Shown here: positions 15,130 to 24,284 of the stretch, piece after piece | Position numbering within the stretch: position 1 is the stretch's first letter | Layout: the number at the start of each line of letters is the position of its first letter | Source of the DNA: Streptomyces sporangiiformans | GTDB lineage: Bacteria; Actinomycetota; Actinomycetes; Streptomycetales; Streptomycetaceae | DNA: 42,816 nucleotides | Assembly (NCBI RefSeq): GCF_005768555.2 | Contig: NZ_VCHX02000174.1 | Span: 25,275-68,090 of the forward strand | Reading direction: 5' to 3' | Notes under the pieces: generated by a model | What the model was told of the DNA's origin: nothing | Databases searched by the model: none | Seen by the model: only the letters and a program-made list of their open reading frames with translations | Translations under genes and position numbers: made by a program

Positions 15130-16413
15130 GTGGCACGCATCGGTGACGGCGGCGATCTGCTCAAGTGCTCGTTCTGTGGCAAGAGCCAGAAGCAGGTCAA
15201 GAAGCTCATCGCAGGCCCCGGTGTGTACATCTGCGACGAGTGCATCGATCTCTGCAACGAGATCATCGAGGAAGAGCTCGCCGAGACGAGCGAGGTGAGG
15301 TGGGAGGAACTCCCCAAACCCCGCGAGATCTACGAGTTCCTCGAGGGGTACGTCGTCGGGCAGGAGTCTGCGAAGAAGGCCCTCTCGGTCGCGGTGTACA
15401 ACCACTACAAGCGGGTCCAGGCCGGTGAGAACGGGGGCCAAAACCGCGACGACGCCATCGAGTTGGCGAAGTCCAACATCCTGCTCCTCGGCCCCACGGG
15501 CTCGGGCAAGACGCTGCTCGCTCAGACCCTGGCGCGCATGCTCAACGTCCCCTTCGCCATCGCGGACGCGACGGCGCTGACGGAGGCCGGGTATGTCGGC
15601 GAGGATGTCGAGAACATCCTGCTGAAGCTGATCCAGGCGGCGGACTACGACGTCAAGAAGGCCGAGACCGGGATCATCTACATCGACGAGATCGACAAGG
15701 TGGCTCGTAAGAGCGAAAACCCGTCGATCACAAGGGATGTGAGCGGCGAGGGCGTCCAGCAGGCCCTGCTCAAGATCCTGGAGGGCACGACGGCCTCGGT
15801 CCCGCCCCAGGGCGGACGCAAGCACCCCCACCAGGAGTTCATCCAAATCGACACGACGAACGTCCTGTTCATCGTGGGCGGTGCCTTCGCCGGCCTGGAG
15901 AAGATCATCGAGTCCCGCGCGGGTGCGAAGGGCATCGGCTTCGGCGCGACGATCCGCTCGAAGCGCGAACTGGAGGAGAAGGACCAGTTCGAGGACGTCA
16001 TGCCCGAGGACCTGGTCAAGTTCGGCATGATCCCGGAGTTCATCGGCCGTCTCCCGGTGATCACTTCGGTCCACAACCTGGACCGTGAGGCCCTGCTCCA
16101 GATCCTCGTCGAACCGCGCAACGCGCTGGTGAAGCAGTACCAGCGCCTCTTCGAACTCGACGGCGTGGAGCTGGACTTCGAGCGCGAGGCCCTCGAAGCG
16201 ATCGCCGACCAGGCCATCCTCCGCCAGACCGGCGCCCGCGGCCTGCGCGCCATCATGGAAGAGGTCCTGCAGTCGGTGATGTACGAAGTCCCGTCCCGCA
16301 AGGACGTCGGCCGCGTCGTCATCACGCCGGACGTGGTCCTCTCGAACGTCAACCCGACCCTGATCCCGCGGGACGCCCGCGGCCGGGGTTCGGGAGAGCA
16401 GAAGACGGCGTAG
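15130..16413 (+). CDS. clpX: ATP-dependent Clp protease ATPase subunit ClpX
   Basis: The 427-aa AAA+ unfoldase feeds substrates to ClpP. The N-terminal C4 zinc-binding domain has Cys13, Cys16, Cys35 and Cys38. Walker A is GPTGSGKT (121-128), pore loop 1 includes GYVGEDV, Walker B is IIYIDEIDK, the RKH-type loop reads GGRKHPHQEF, and the ClpP-docking loop contains GIGFGA. The GTG at 15130, behind GGGGAAG, is chosen because homology starts at MARIGDGGDLLKC; the open frame upstream runs through the terminator hairpin and is not coding. The gene ends in a bidirectional terminator. Confidence 0.98.
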   Translation: MARIGDGGDLLKCSFCGKSQKQVKKLIAGPGVYICDECIDLCNEIIEEELAETSEVRWEELPKPREIYEFLEGYVVGQESAKKALSVAVYNHYKRVQAGENGGQNRDDAIELAKSNILLLGPTGSGKTLLAQTLARMLNVPFAIADATALTEAGYVGEDVENILLKLIQAADYDVKKAETGIIYIDEIDKVARKSENPSITRDVSGEGVQQALLKILEGTTASVPPQGGRKHPHQEFIQIDTTNVLFIVGGAFAGLEKIIESRAGAKGIGFGATIRSKRELEEKDQFEDVMPEDLVKFGMIPEFIGRLPVITSVHNLDREALLQILVEPRNALVKQYQRLFELDGVELDFEREALEAIADQAILRQTGARGLRAIMEEVLQSVMYEVPSRKDVGRVVITPDVVLSNVNPTLIPRDARGRGSGEQKTA

Positions 16414-16430
16414 GCGGTACGCACATACGA

Positions 16431-16465
16431 GGAGGGGGGTGGCCCAGGTCGGGCCACCCCCCTCC
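16431..16465. terminator. Bidirectional terminator after clpX
   Basis: GGAGGGGGGTGGCCC (16431-16445) and GGGCCACCCCCCTCC (16451-16465) are perfectly complementary with a 5-nt loop. It serves clpX (plus) and the convergent membrane protein gene (minus). Confidence 0.88.
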
Positions 16466-16502
16466 GTCGTACGCTCCCGCTCCCGCGGTCACGCGGCGAT
16501 GC

Positions 16503-17468
16503 TCACGCCTTGACGCGTACTTCCTTGCGGAACTTGGCCGTGATGTCGGCGGACCCGCTGAGGTCGGCGCTCTTTCCTGCCATGGCGTCGGCGAGTTCGA
16601 TGTTGATGACGACACCGAGGGTGCTGTGGTCACCCCAGATGCACACCGGCATGCTGATCTCCTTGGGGCCGGAGGCCGGGTCGCCCGCCGCGGCGTCCTC
16701 GTTCTTGATCTTGGTCTCCTGGCACTTCAGGATCGCGCCGTCCAGACCGCTGGGCTTGTAGCTCTTCGGGCTGCCGACGAGCTCGCCCTCGTTCGACTTG
16801 TCCTTGGTGGCGTTCTTCTTGAGCTCCGCGAACATGGCGTCGACGACCTTCTCAGGGTCCTCGATCTCGCCGTAGACCCCCATGAACTGGAGCATCTTCA
16901 TGGCCAGTGGATTGTTCTCGTCCCCGGCCTGGTAGGCGGCGTCGACGTTCTTGGCGTTCTTGACGCCGTGCTTCTCCGCTTCCTCCATGTCGCTCTTGTC
17001 GAAGCCGCCGCTGTCCGTTGCCTCGCCCTTCTTGTACTCACCACCCAGCACCGTCGCCGGAGTTGTGAGCTTGTGCGGGCCGTCGTCCGCGATGTCCGAG
17101 CCGCTGCCGCCGCCCCCGCCGATCACGAAGTACGCCCCTACGGCGATCGCGGCCACGACCGCCACCGAGCCGATGATGATCCCCGTCTTCTTCTTGCCGT
17201 CGCCGGGAGCCGGAGGCTGCGGAACCCCGTAAGGCGGGGGCTGCTGGCCGTACGGGGGCTGCTGGCCGTAGCCGGGCTGCGGGGGCGGGGCTCCGGGAGG
17301 GGTCTGCTGTGGGTACCCGTAGCCCGGCTGCTGCGGCGGAGCCTGTTGCGGGTAGCCATAGCCGGGCTGGGGGGCCTGCGGGGGTTGCCCGCCGTACGGG
17401 CCCGGCTGACCGTACGGTCCGGGCTGCTGGGGCTGCCCGCCGTACGGGCCCGGCTGGTTGTAGCTCAT
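16503..17468 (-). CDS. PYG/Pro-rich single-pass membrane protein, unknown function
   Basis: The 321-aa protein has a low-complexity N-terminal cytosolic tail rich in Pro, Gln, Tyr and Gly (about 1-90, repeats such as GPYGGQP and QQPGYGYP). KKK, a membrane helix (about 95-117) and a Gly linker follow, then an extracytoplasmic domain of about 200 residues with a pair of cysteines (LKCQETK and MPVCIWGDHSTLGVV). Many actinobacterial membrane proteins have such tails, but the outer domain family is not recognised beyond a general likeness to Streptomyces hypotheticals. The ATG at 17468 is preferred over upstream starts because the low-complexity tail starts there and GGAGGGG precedes it. It is divergent from valS, with 136 bp between. 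Confidence 0.75.
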   Translation of the reverse strand: MSYNQPGPYGGQPQQPGPYGQPGPYGGQPPQAPQPGYGYPQQAPPQQPGYGYPQQTPPGAPPPQPGYGQQPPYGQQPPPYGVPQPPAPGDGKKKTGIIIGSVAVVAAIAVGAYFVIGGGGGSGSDIADDGPHKLTTPATVLGGEYKKGEATDSGGFDKSDMEEAEKHGVKNAKNVDAAYQAGDENNPLAMKMLQFMGVYGEIEDPEKVVDAMFAELKKNATKDKSNEGELVGSPKSYKPSGLDGAILKCQETKIKNEDAAAGDPASGPKEISMPVCIWGDHSTLGVVINIELADAMAGKSADLSGSADITAKFRKEVRVKA

Positions 17469-17604
17469 CTCTGGGTTCCCCTCCAGATACTTATGCGTTT
17501 CGAACATCCTGGCGTAGGCAGGGAGAGCGCGATGCATCGGGGGGCGCACCGTTACAGAAGAATCCCGTTTCGGGACGGGCCTGTAACACCCCTAAACTGA
17601 GCCC

Positions 17605-20229
17605 GTGACCGAGAACGCTCAGCAGCAGCCCACAGCGCCCATCACCGAACTGCCGACCCAGTACGCGCCGGCCGAGGTAGAGGGGAAGCTGTACGAGCGC
17701 TGGGTGGACAAGGGGTACTTCGCCGCCGACGCGAAGAGTGACAAGACCCCGTACACCATCGTCATCCCGCCGCCGAACGTCACCGGTTCGCTCCACCTGG
17801 GGCACGCCTTCCAGCACACGCTCATGGACGCCCTGACCCGCCGCAAGCGCATGCAGGGGTTCGAGTCGCTGTGGCTGCCCGGCATGGACCACGCCGGTAT
17901 CGCCACGCAGAACAAGGTCGAGCAGCAGCTCGCCGAGGAAGGCAAGTCCCGCCACGACCTGGGGCGCGAGGAGTTCGTCGAGCGCGTCTGGCAGTGGAAG
18001 GAAGAGTACGGCGGCAAGATCCTCGGCCAGATGCGGAGGCTCGGGGACGGTGTCGACTGGTCGCGTGAGCGGTTCACCATGGACGAGGGGCTGTCCCGCG
18101 CCGTCCAGACCATCTTCAAGAAGCTGTACGAAGACGAGTTGATCTATCGCGCCGAGCGCATCATCAACTGGTGTCCTCGCTGCCTGACGGCCATTTCGGA
18201 CATCGAGGTCGAGTACCAGGACGACGACGGCGAACTCGTCTCCATCAAGTACGGGGAGGGCGACGAGACTCTTGTCGTCGCGACCACCCGTGCCGAGACC
18301 ATGCTCGGTGACACCGCCGTCGCCGTTCACCCCGACGACGAGCGCTACCGGCACCTGATCGGCAAGAGGATCAAGCTGCCTCTCACCGACCGCAGCATCC
18401 CCGTCGTCGCCGACACGCACGTCGACCCCGAGTTCGGCACCGGCGCCGTCAAGGTCACCCCGGCCCACGACCCGAACGACTTCGCCATCGGCCAGCGCCA
18501 CGGCCTGGAGTCCATCACGGTCATGGACGAGCGGGCGGTCATCACCGCCCACGGTCCCTTCCAGGGACTCGACCGGTTCGAGGCGCGCTCCGCCATCGTC
18601 GGCGCGCTGCGCTCGCAGGGCCGGATCGTCGCCGAGAAGCGGCCGTACGTCCACTCGGTCGGCCACTGCTCGCGCTGCAAGACCACCATCGAGCCGCGGC
18701 TGTCCATGCAGTGGTGGGTCAAGGTCGGTCCGCTCGCCAAGGCGGCGGGCGACGCGGTCCGGGACGGGCGGGTCAAGATCCACCCCGAGGACATGTCGAA
18801 GCGCTACTTCGACTGGGTCGACAACATGCACGACTGGTGCATCTCGCGGCAGTTGTGGTGGGGCCACCGGATTCCCGTCTGGTACGGGCCGGACGGCGAG
18901 GTCCGCTGCGTCGGCCCCGACGAGGAGCCGCCGAGCGGTGACGGCTGGACCCAGGACACCGACGTCCTCGACACCTGGTTCTCCTCCGGCCTGTGGCCGT
19001 TCTCCACGCTCGGCTGGCCCGAACAGACCCCGGACCTGCGGAAGTTCTACTCGACGGACGTCCTGCTGACCGGCCACGACATCATCTTCTTCTGGGTCGC
19101 CCGGATGATGATGTTCGGCCTGTACGCGATGGACGGTGAGGCCCCGTTCAAGACCATCGCCCTGACCGGCCTGGTCCGCGACGAGCGCGGCAAGAAGATG
19201 TCGAAGTCCTTCGGCAACGTCGTCGACCCGCTGGACTGGATGGACAAGTACGGCTCCGACGCCGTCCGCTTCACCCTGGCCCGTGGCGCCAACCCCGGTA
19301 CGGACGTGCCGATCGGCGAGGACTGGGTCCAGGCGTCCCGGAACTTCGCCAACAAGATCTGGAACGCCACGCGCTTCGCGCTGATGAACGGCGCGACGGT
19401 CGAGGGCCCGCTCCCGGACCCGTCCCAGATGTCGGCGACGGACCGGTGGATCCTGTCCCGCCTCAACAAGACCGTCGCCGAAGTCGACGCGTTCTACGAC
19501 GACTTCCAGTTCGCCAAGCTCTCCGACGCCCTCTTCCACTTCGCGTGGGACGAGGTCTTCGACTGGTACGTCGAGCTGTCCAAGACGACGTTCAACGCGG
19601 GCGGTGCGGCCGCCGATGTCAGCAAGCGGGTCCTGGGCGAGGTCCTGGACGTCACGCTGAAGCTGCTGCACCCCGTCGTCCCGTTCGTCACGGAGACGCT
19701 CTGGACCACCCTGACGGGTGGCGAGTCCGTCGTGATCGCCGAGTGGCCGAAGGACAGCGGCTTCCGTGACGCCGGTGCCGAGCGGGAGATCGAGACGCTC
19801 CAGCAGGTCATCACGGAGGTCCGCCGCTTCCGCGCCGACCAGGGTCTCCAGCCCGGCCAGCGCGTCCCGGCCCGCGTCACCCTCGACGGGACCGCCCTGG
19901 CCCCGCACGAGGCGGCCATCCGTCAGCTGCTGCGCCTCCAGCCGGAGGGCGAGGGCTTCGCGGCGACGGCGACGCTGCCGGTCGCGGGCGCGACCGTCGC
20001 GCTCGACCTGTCCGGCACGATCGACGTGGCGGCGGAGCGCAAGCGGCTCGCCAAGGACCTGGCCGCCGCCGAGAAGGAGAAGGCCCAGGCGAACGCCAAA
20101 CTCGGCAACGAGGCGTTCCTCGCGAAGGCCCCGGACCACGTCGTGGAGAAGATCCGCACACGCCTCGCCAAGGCGGACGAGGACATCGCGCGGATTCAGA
20201 CACAGTTGGAGCGGCTGCCGGCGGCCTGA
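17605..20229 (+). CDS. valS: Valyl-tRNA synthetase
   Basis: The 874-aa class I synthetase charges tRNA-Val. The HIGH motif is HLGH (64-67) within PPPNVTGSLHLGHAFQ, and the KMSKS motif is at 531-535. The editing (CP1) domain is present between them (TTRAETMLGDTAVAV... HDPNDFAIGQRH). The C-terminal coiled coil that contacts the tRNA is clear (ERKRLAKDLAAAEKEKAQANAKL to the end). The length is normal. The GTG at 17605 gives the MTENAQQQPTAPITELP start. The 136-bp gap upstream is too short for a standard T-box leader, and none is seen. Confidence 0.98.
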   Translation: MTENAQQQPTAPITELPTQYAPAEVEGKLYERWVDKGYFAADAKSDKTPYTIVIPPPNVTGSLHLGHAFQHTLMDALTRRKRMQGFESLWLPGMDHAGIATQNKVEQQLAEEGKSRHDLGREEFVERVWQWKEEYGGKILGQMRRLGDGVDWSRERFTMDEGLSRAVQTIFKKLYEDELIYRAERIINWCPRCLTAISDIEVEYQDDDGELVSIKYGEGDETLVVATTRAETMLGDTAVAVHPDDERYRHLIGKRIKLPLTDRSIPVVADTHVDPEFGTGAVKVTPAHDPNDFAIGQRHGLESITVMDERAVITAHGPFQGLDRFEARSAIVGALRSQGRIVAEKRPYVHSVGHCSRCKTTIEPRLSMQWWVKVGPLAKAAGDAVRDGRVKIHPEDMSKRYFDWVDNMHDWCISRQLWWGHRIPVWYGPDGEVRCVGPDEEPPSGDGWTQDTDVLDTWFSSGLWPFSTLGWPEQTPDLRKFYSTDVLLTGHDIIFFWVARMMMFGLYAMDGEAPFKTIALTGLVRDERGKKMSKSFGNVVDPLDWMDKYGSDAVRFTLARGANPGTDVPIGEDWVQASRNFANKIWNATRFALMNGATVEGPLPDPSQMSATDRWILSRLNKTVAEVDAFYDDFQFAKLSDALFHFAWDEVFDWYVELSKTTFNAGGAAADVSKRVLGEVLDVTLKLLHPVVPFVTETLWTTLTGGESVVIAEWPKDSGFRDAGAEREIETLQQVITEVRRFRADQGLQPGQRVPARVTLDGTALAPHEAAIRQLLRLQPEGEGFAATATLPVAGATVALDLSGTIDVAAERKRLAKDLAAAEKEKAQANAKLGNEAFLAKAPDHVVEKIRTRLAKADEDIARIQTQLERLPAA

Positions 20230-20271
20230 CCCGCCGCGTCGGCTGTGGCCTGACCGGCCCTGGTAAGTGGT

Positions 20272-20310
20272 GGAAGGCGCCCGGGACCTTCGAGGCCCCG
20301 GGCGCCTTCC
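20272..20310 (+). terminator. Terminator between valS and folC
   Basis: GGAAGGCGCCCGGG (20272-20285) pairs with CCCGGGCGCCTTCC (20297-20310) around an 11-nt loop, about 40 bp after the valS stop. Confidence 0.85.
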
Positions 20311-20343
20311 GCTCTTGTCGGTCGGGCTCCGTAGACTGGCCAC

Positions 20344-21852
20344 GTGAGTGAGTTCCCCCCGCACGACAGCAGCGAGTCCGACCCGTTCGACGAGATCGTC
20401 GGAGCGGAGACGGAGCGCGATCCCGACCTCGCGGTGATCGAGGCAGGCAGCCGCACCCTGCGCACCCAGGGCGGTCCGCCGCAGTCCGACGTCCCCGCGC
20501 GGCCGGCCGATCCCGCAACCGACCAGGCGTTGCGCGAGGTCGAGGCCGAGCTGGCCACGCGCTGGGGCGAGACGAAACTGGAGCCGTCCGTCGCCCGGAT
20601 CGCCGCGCTGATGGACGTGCTGGGCGAGCCGCAGCGCTCGTATCCCTCGATCCACATCACGGGGACGAACGGCAAGACGTCCACGGCCCGCATGATCGAG
20701 GCGCTCCTCGGTGCCTTCGAGCTGCGCACCGGGAGGTACACCTCGCCGCACGTCCAGTCGATCACCGAGCGGATCAGCCTCGACGGCGCGCCGGTGGACG
20801 CCGAGCGGTTCATCGAGACGTACCACGACATCAAGCCGTACGTGGAGATGGTGGACGCCCAGCAGGAGTTCCGGCTCTCCTTCTTCGAGGTCCTGACGGG
20901 CATGGCGTACGCGGCCTTCGCGGACGCGCCGGTCGACGTGGCCGTCGTGGAAGTGGGGATGGGCGGCAGCTGGGACGCCACGAACGTGATCGATGCCGAT
21001 GTCGCGGTCGTCACCCCCATCGACCTGGACCACACGGACCGGCTCGGCGCCACGCCCGGCGAGATCGCCGCGGAGAAGGCGGGCGTCGTCAAGCAGGGCG
21101 CGACCGTCATCCTGGCGCAGCAGCCGGTCGACGCCGCGCAGGTGCTGCTGAAGAAGGCCGTCGAGGTCGATGCGACGGTCGCCCGTGAGGGCCTGGAGTT
21201 CGGGGTCGTGTCGCGTCAGGTCGCCGTCGGCGGGCAGTTGCTGACACTGCGCGGCCTCGGCGGCGAGTACGAAGAGATGTTCCTCCCGCTGCACGGGGCC
21301 TACCAGGCGCACAACGCGGCGGTGGCGCTCGCCGCCGTCGAGGCGTTCTTCGGGGTCGGGTCCCAGCGGCCCGACCCGCTCGACATCGACACGGTGCGCA
21401 AGGCCTTCGCCGCGGTCGCCTCGCCGGGCCGCCTGGAGATCGTGCGGCGATCGCCGACCGTCGTTCTGGACGCCGCGCACAATCCGGCGGGCGCTCGCGC
21501 CACGGCCGAGGGCATCAGCGAGGTCTTCGACTTCAGCCGGCTGATCGGTGTGGTCGGGATGAGCGACGACAAGAACGCACGGGGGCTGCTGGAGGCTTTC
21601 GAGCCGATCTTCGCCGAGGTCGTGATCACGCAGAATTCCAGCCATCGTGCGATGGACGCGGATGCGCTGGCCGCGCTTGCTGTCGAGGTCTTCGGTGAGG
21701 ACCGCGTCCAGGTCGAGCCGCGCCTCGACGACGCCCTGGAGGCGGCGATCACGCTCGCCGAGGAGGAGGGCGAGTACGCGGGCGGGGGCGTCCTCGTCAC
21801 CGGCTCCGTCATCACCGTCGGCGAGGCCCGACTGCTCCTGGGGAGGGGCTGA
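20344..21852 (+). CDS. folC: Folylpolyglutamate synthase / dihydrofolate synthase
   Basis: The 502-aa Mur-ligase-family enzyme adds glutamate to (dihydro)folate in the cytosol. The P-loop is GTNGKT (107-112) in YPSIHITGTNGKTSTARM. The FolC signature region PHVQSITERI and the Mur-type second motif (VVEVGMGGSWDATNVID) follow. The ADP/glutamate-binding C-terminal domain contains VVLDAAHNPAGA. The roughly 75-residue acidic N-terminal extension (SEFPPHDSSESDPFDE...) is seen in Streptomyces forms. A 48-nt piece around the P-loop (20632-20679) has an orphan near-copy at 35627-35674. The gene is followed within 3 bp by the DUF4233 gene. Confidence 0.96.
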   Translation: MSEFPPHDSSESDPFDEIVGAETERDPDLAVIEAGSRTLRTQGGPPQSDVPARPADPATDQALREVEAELATRWGETKLEPSVARIAALMDVLGEPQRSYPSIHITGTNGKTSTARMIEALLGAFELRTGRYTSPHVQSITERISLDGAPVDAERFIETYHDIKPYVEMVDAQQEFRLSFFEVLTGMAYAAFADAPVDVAVVEVGMGGSWDATNVIDADVAVVTPIDLDHTDRLGATPGEIAAEKAGVVKQGATVILAQQPVDAAQVLLKKAVEVDATVAREGLEFGVVSRQVAVGGQLLTLRGLGGEYEEMFLPLHGAYQAHNAAVALAAVEAFFGVGSQRPDPLDIDTVRKAFAAVASPGRLEIVRRSPTVVLDAAHNPAGARATAEGISEVFDFSRLIGVVGMSDDKNARGLLEAFEPIFAEVVITQNSSHRAMDADALAALAVEVFGEDRVQVEPRLDDALEAAITLAEEEGEYAGGGVLVTGSVITVGEARLLLGRG

Positions 21853-21855
21853 CCT

Positions 21856-22239
21856 GTGCGTACGCTCTGTTCTTCGACACTGATCGGTGAGTTCTTCGTC
21901 ATCGGCTTCGCCGGACTGGTCGCCATGAAGGACCCCGGCCTGTCCATGACGACGGTATGGACGGTCAGCGGTGTCGCGATGGTGCTGTGCGTGCTGCTGT
22001 GCGGTGTGGTGACGCGGCCGGGAGGTGTCCAGCTGGGCTGGGCCCTGCAGATCGCGTTGATCGCTTCCGGTTTCGTCGTTCCGACGATGTTCTTCCTGGG
22101 CGCGATCTTCGCCGCCCTGTGGTGGGCGTCCGTCCACTACGGGCGGAAGGTGGACGAGGCGAAGGCGCGGTTCGCCGCGCAGGCGGAGGCCGGTGCCGGG
22201 GGCGAGGCGCAGGCGGAGACCGGAAGCAGCCCGGCGTAG
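21856..22239 (+). CDS. DUF4233 membrane protein
   Basis: The 127-aa protein has about four hydrophobic helices (about 7-25, 31-50, 58-74 and 76-92) and a short charged, Ala/Glu-rich C-terminal tail. It matches the DUF4233 family, which almost always follows folC in actinobacteria (VRTLCSSTLIGEFFVIGFAGLVAMK is the typical start). Function is unknown. It starts 3 nt after the folC stop, so it is co-translated with it. Confidence 0.85.
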   Translation: MRTLCSSTLIGEFFVIGFAGLVAMKDPGLSMTTVWTVSGVAMVLCVLLCGVVTRPGGVQLGWALQIALIASGFVVPTMFFLGAIFAALWWASVHYGRKVDEAKARFAAQAEAGAGGEAQAETGSSPA

Positions 22240-22360
22240 GCCCTGCGGGCGGCTTCTTCCCAGCGGTGGCGCGCGTCCTGGGCTGACGCTGCGTGACCCG
22301 TGCTCCGACACGCCCTGTAACCTCGATCCGCCGCACATCTGTCATAGAAGGAGCCCCACC

Positions 22361-22774
22361 GTGAGCCAGCGCACCCTCGTCCTCCTCAAGCCCGACGCGG
22401 TCCGTCGTGGCCTGACCGGCGAGATCATCAGCCGTATCGAGCGCAAGTCCGGCTGGCAGATCACCGCGCTGGAGCTGCGCACGCTGGACCAGGAGACCCT
22501 GGAGCAGCATTACGGCGAGCACAAGGGCAAGCCCTTCTATGAGCCACTGGTCGCCTTCATGTCCTCCGGTCCCGTTGTCGCCCTGGTCGTCGAGGGCGAG
22601 CGGGTCATCGAGGGCGTACGGGCGCTCGCGGGTCCGACCGACCCGATCGCCGCGGCTCCCGGCTCCATCCGCGGCGACTTCGGTGTGATCGTCCGGGAGA
22701 ACCTGATCCACGCCTCGGACTCCGAGGAGTCCGCCGACCGCGAGCTGAAGATCTTCTTCCCCGGCCTCGCTTAG
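22361..22774 (+). CDS. ndk: Nucleoside diphosphate kinase
   Basis: The 137-aa enzyme transfers the terminal phosphate between NTPs and NDPs through a phosphohistidine. The N-terminus RTLVLLKPDAVRRGL and the active-site segment NLIHASDSEESADREL (phosphorylated His in IHASDS) are typical. The ATP-binding Arg/Thr region GPTDPIAAAPGSIRGDF is also present. The GTG at 22361 follows AAGGAG. The length is normal. It is the last gene before the mre cluster, with a weak hairpin (22781-22802) after it. Confidence 0.98.
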   Translation: MSQRTLVLLKPDAVRRGLTGEIISRIERKSGWQITALELRTLDQETLEQHYGEHKGKPFYEPLVAFMSSGPVVALVVEGERVIEGVRALAGPTDPIAAAPGSIRGDFGVIVRENLIHASDSEESADRELKIFFPGLA

Positions 22775-23112
22775 CCCAGTCGGGTCCGTATGAAGAGACC
22801 CGGGTGCGTAATCGTCCGGCGCACTCGGGTGAATTTTTCTGACGCTATGTCAGTCGACGTGTGTGTCTGACCAGCGGCTGTCGGAGAAATCCGGCCGTCA
22901 CCTGGCATATGCGTGGCGATTGGGGGAACGCATGCCCCCAATGGCTCGTCTCCACAAGCGGGGCGGCACATCATCTGCTGACAATGGCGAAGACCCTTGC
23001 GCTGTGTTCGGACAGGCGAGACTACGATGGAAGCCTTCACGTCGCAGCGCTTACACCTCGCCTACCTAAAAAGCCATCAAAAGCTCCACTTGGGAAGGCC
23101 AGACGAATCCTG
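22775..23112 (+). promoter_or_regulatory. Upstream control region of mreB
   Basis: This 338-bp gap has no gene. It holds a weak hairpin CGGGTC...GACCCG (22781-22786/22797-22802) that may end ndk transcription, and an AT-rich patch with the palindrome CTGAC-GCTAT-GTCAG (22839-22853). A -10-like TACGAT lies at 23023-23028, with TTGCGC at 22997-23002 at a rather long 20-bp spacing. Published work on S. coelicolor described several mreB promoters; I cannot map them here from sequence alone. Confidence 0.45.
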
Positions 23113-24144
23113 ATGGGGAACTCAATGTCGTTCATCGGCCGTGACATGGCTGTCGACCTCGGGACCGCCAACACGCTGGTGTACGTCAGGGGTCGCGGGA
23201 TCGTACTCAACGAGCCCTCCGTCGTCGCGATCAACACCAACACCGGCGGCATCCTCGCCGTCGGCGCGGAGGCGAAGAAGATGATCGGGCGGACGCCCGG
23301 CAACATCGTCGCCGTACGGCCGCTGAAGGACGGCGTCATCGCCGACTTCGAGATCACCGAGCGGATGCTCCGCTACTTCATCCTGAAGATCCACAAGCGG
23401 CGGTATCTCGCCCGCCCCCGTGTCGTCGTCTGTGTCCCCTCCGGGATCACGGGCGTCGAGCGGCGCGCCGTCATCGAGGCGTCGTCCCAGGCGGGCGCGC
23501 GCCAGGTGCACATCATCGAGGAGCCCATGGCCGCGGCCATCGGATCCGGCCTGCCGGTCCACGAGGCCACGGGCAACATGGTGGTGGACATCGGCGGCGG
23601 CACCACCGAGGTGGCGGTCATCTCGCTCGGCGGAATCGTCACGGCACAGTCCATCCGCGTCGCGGGCGACGAACTCGACAACGCGATCATCCAGCACATC
23701 AAGAAGGAGTACTCGCTCCTTCTCGGTGAACGGACGGCCGAGCAGATCAAGATCACCATCGGCTCGGCGTACGACCTCGACTCCGACGAGCACACCGAAA
23801 TCCGCGGCCGGGATCTCGTCTCCGGTCTACCGAAGACCGTCGTCATCTCCGCGGCCGAGGTGCGGAAGGCCATCGAAGAGCCGGTCAACGCCATTGTCGA
23901 CGCGGTGAAGACCACGCTCGACAAATGCCCGCCCGAGCTCTCCGGCGACGTCATGGACCGGGGGATCGTCCTCACCGGTGGCGGCGCGTTGCTGCGCGGG
24001 CTCGACGAGCGGCTGCGCAGAGAGACCGGCATGCCGATTCACATCGCCGAGGATCCGCTGGACAGCGTCGCGCTCGGTTCCGGCAAGTGTGTCGAGGAGT
24101 TCGAGGCGCTCCAGCAAGTGCTGGACGCTCAGCCGCGCAGATGA
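23113..24144 (+). CDS. mreB: Actin-like morphogenesis protein MreB
   Basis: The 343-aa bacterial actin polymerises under the membrane; in Streptomyces it acts mainly in spore wall synthesis. Phosphate-1 motif DLGTANTLVYV is near the N-terminus, followed by the phosphate-2 motif (VVDIGGGTTEVAVISLGG) and the adenosine motif (GIVLTGGGALLRGLDERL). The N-terminal GNSMSFIGRDM provides the usual membrane-facing start. The ATG at 23113 (GGGAAGG about 13 nt upstream) gives the family length; ATG 23125, with GGGGA 5 nt upstream, is an alternative. The open frame reaching back to 22861 is upstream control DNA. Confidence 0.96.
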   Translation: MGNSMSFIGRDMAVDLGTANTLVYVRGRGIVLNEPSVVAINTNTGGILAVGAEAKKMIGRTPGNIVAVRPLKDGVIADFEITERMLRYFILKIHKRRYLARPRVVVCVPSGITGVERRAVIEASSQAGARQVHIIEEPMAAAIGSGLPVHEATGNMVVDIGGGTTEVAVISLGGIVTAQSIRVAGDELDNAIIQHIKKEYSLLLGERTAEQIKITIGSAYDLDSDEHTEIRGRDLVSGLPKTVVISAAEVRKAIEEPVNAIVDAVKTTLDKCPPELSGDVMDRGIVLTGGGALLRGLDERLRRETGMPIHIAEDPLDSVALGSGKCVEEFEALQQVLDAQPRR

Positions 24145-24158
24145 CGTAACTCTTCGAT

Positions 24159-24194
24159 TCCGCCGTACGAGATGATCCCTTCTCGTGCGGCGGA
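24159..24194 (+). terminator. Hairpin between mreB and mreC
   Basis: TCCGCCGTACGAGA (24159-24172) pairs with TCTCGTGCGGCGGA (24181-24194) with one G-T wobble and an 8-nt loop. It may attenuate or process the mre transcript. Confidence 0.6.
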
Positions 24195-24284
24195 TCGTTG
24201 ATATTGAGGCATAAGCTCCCCCGTAGCGCCCCGGCTCGGGGAGCCCTACACGAATTCCGACGAGGGAAGGCACGGCCGCCGCAC

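Noticed and set aside
17469..17604. T-box or other riboswitch upstream of valS
   Set aside because: The 136-bp divergent gap has no T-box motif or antiterminator-like structure.
17491..22338. 1615-codon open frame on the minus strand opposite valS, folC and DUF4233
   Set aside because: It is antisense to clearly conserved genes, with Arg/Asp/Gly/Leu-biased composition typical of shadow frames in high-GC DNA, and has no recognisable domain.
22861..23112. Upstream extension of mreB by 84 codons
   Set aside because: No MreB family member has such an extension; the DNA contains promoter-like elements and the start at 23113 gives the usual length.
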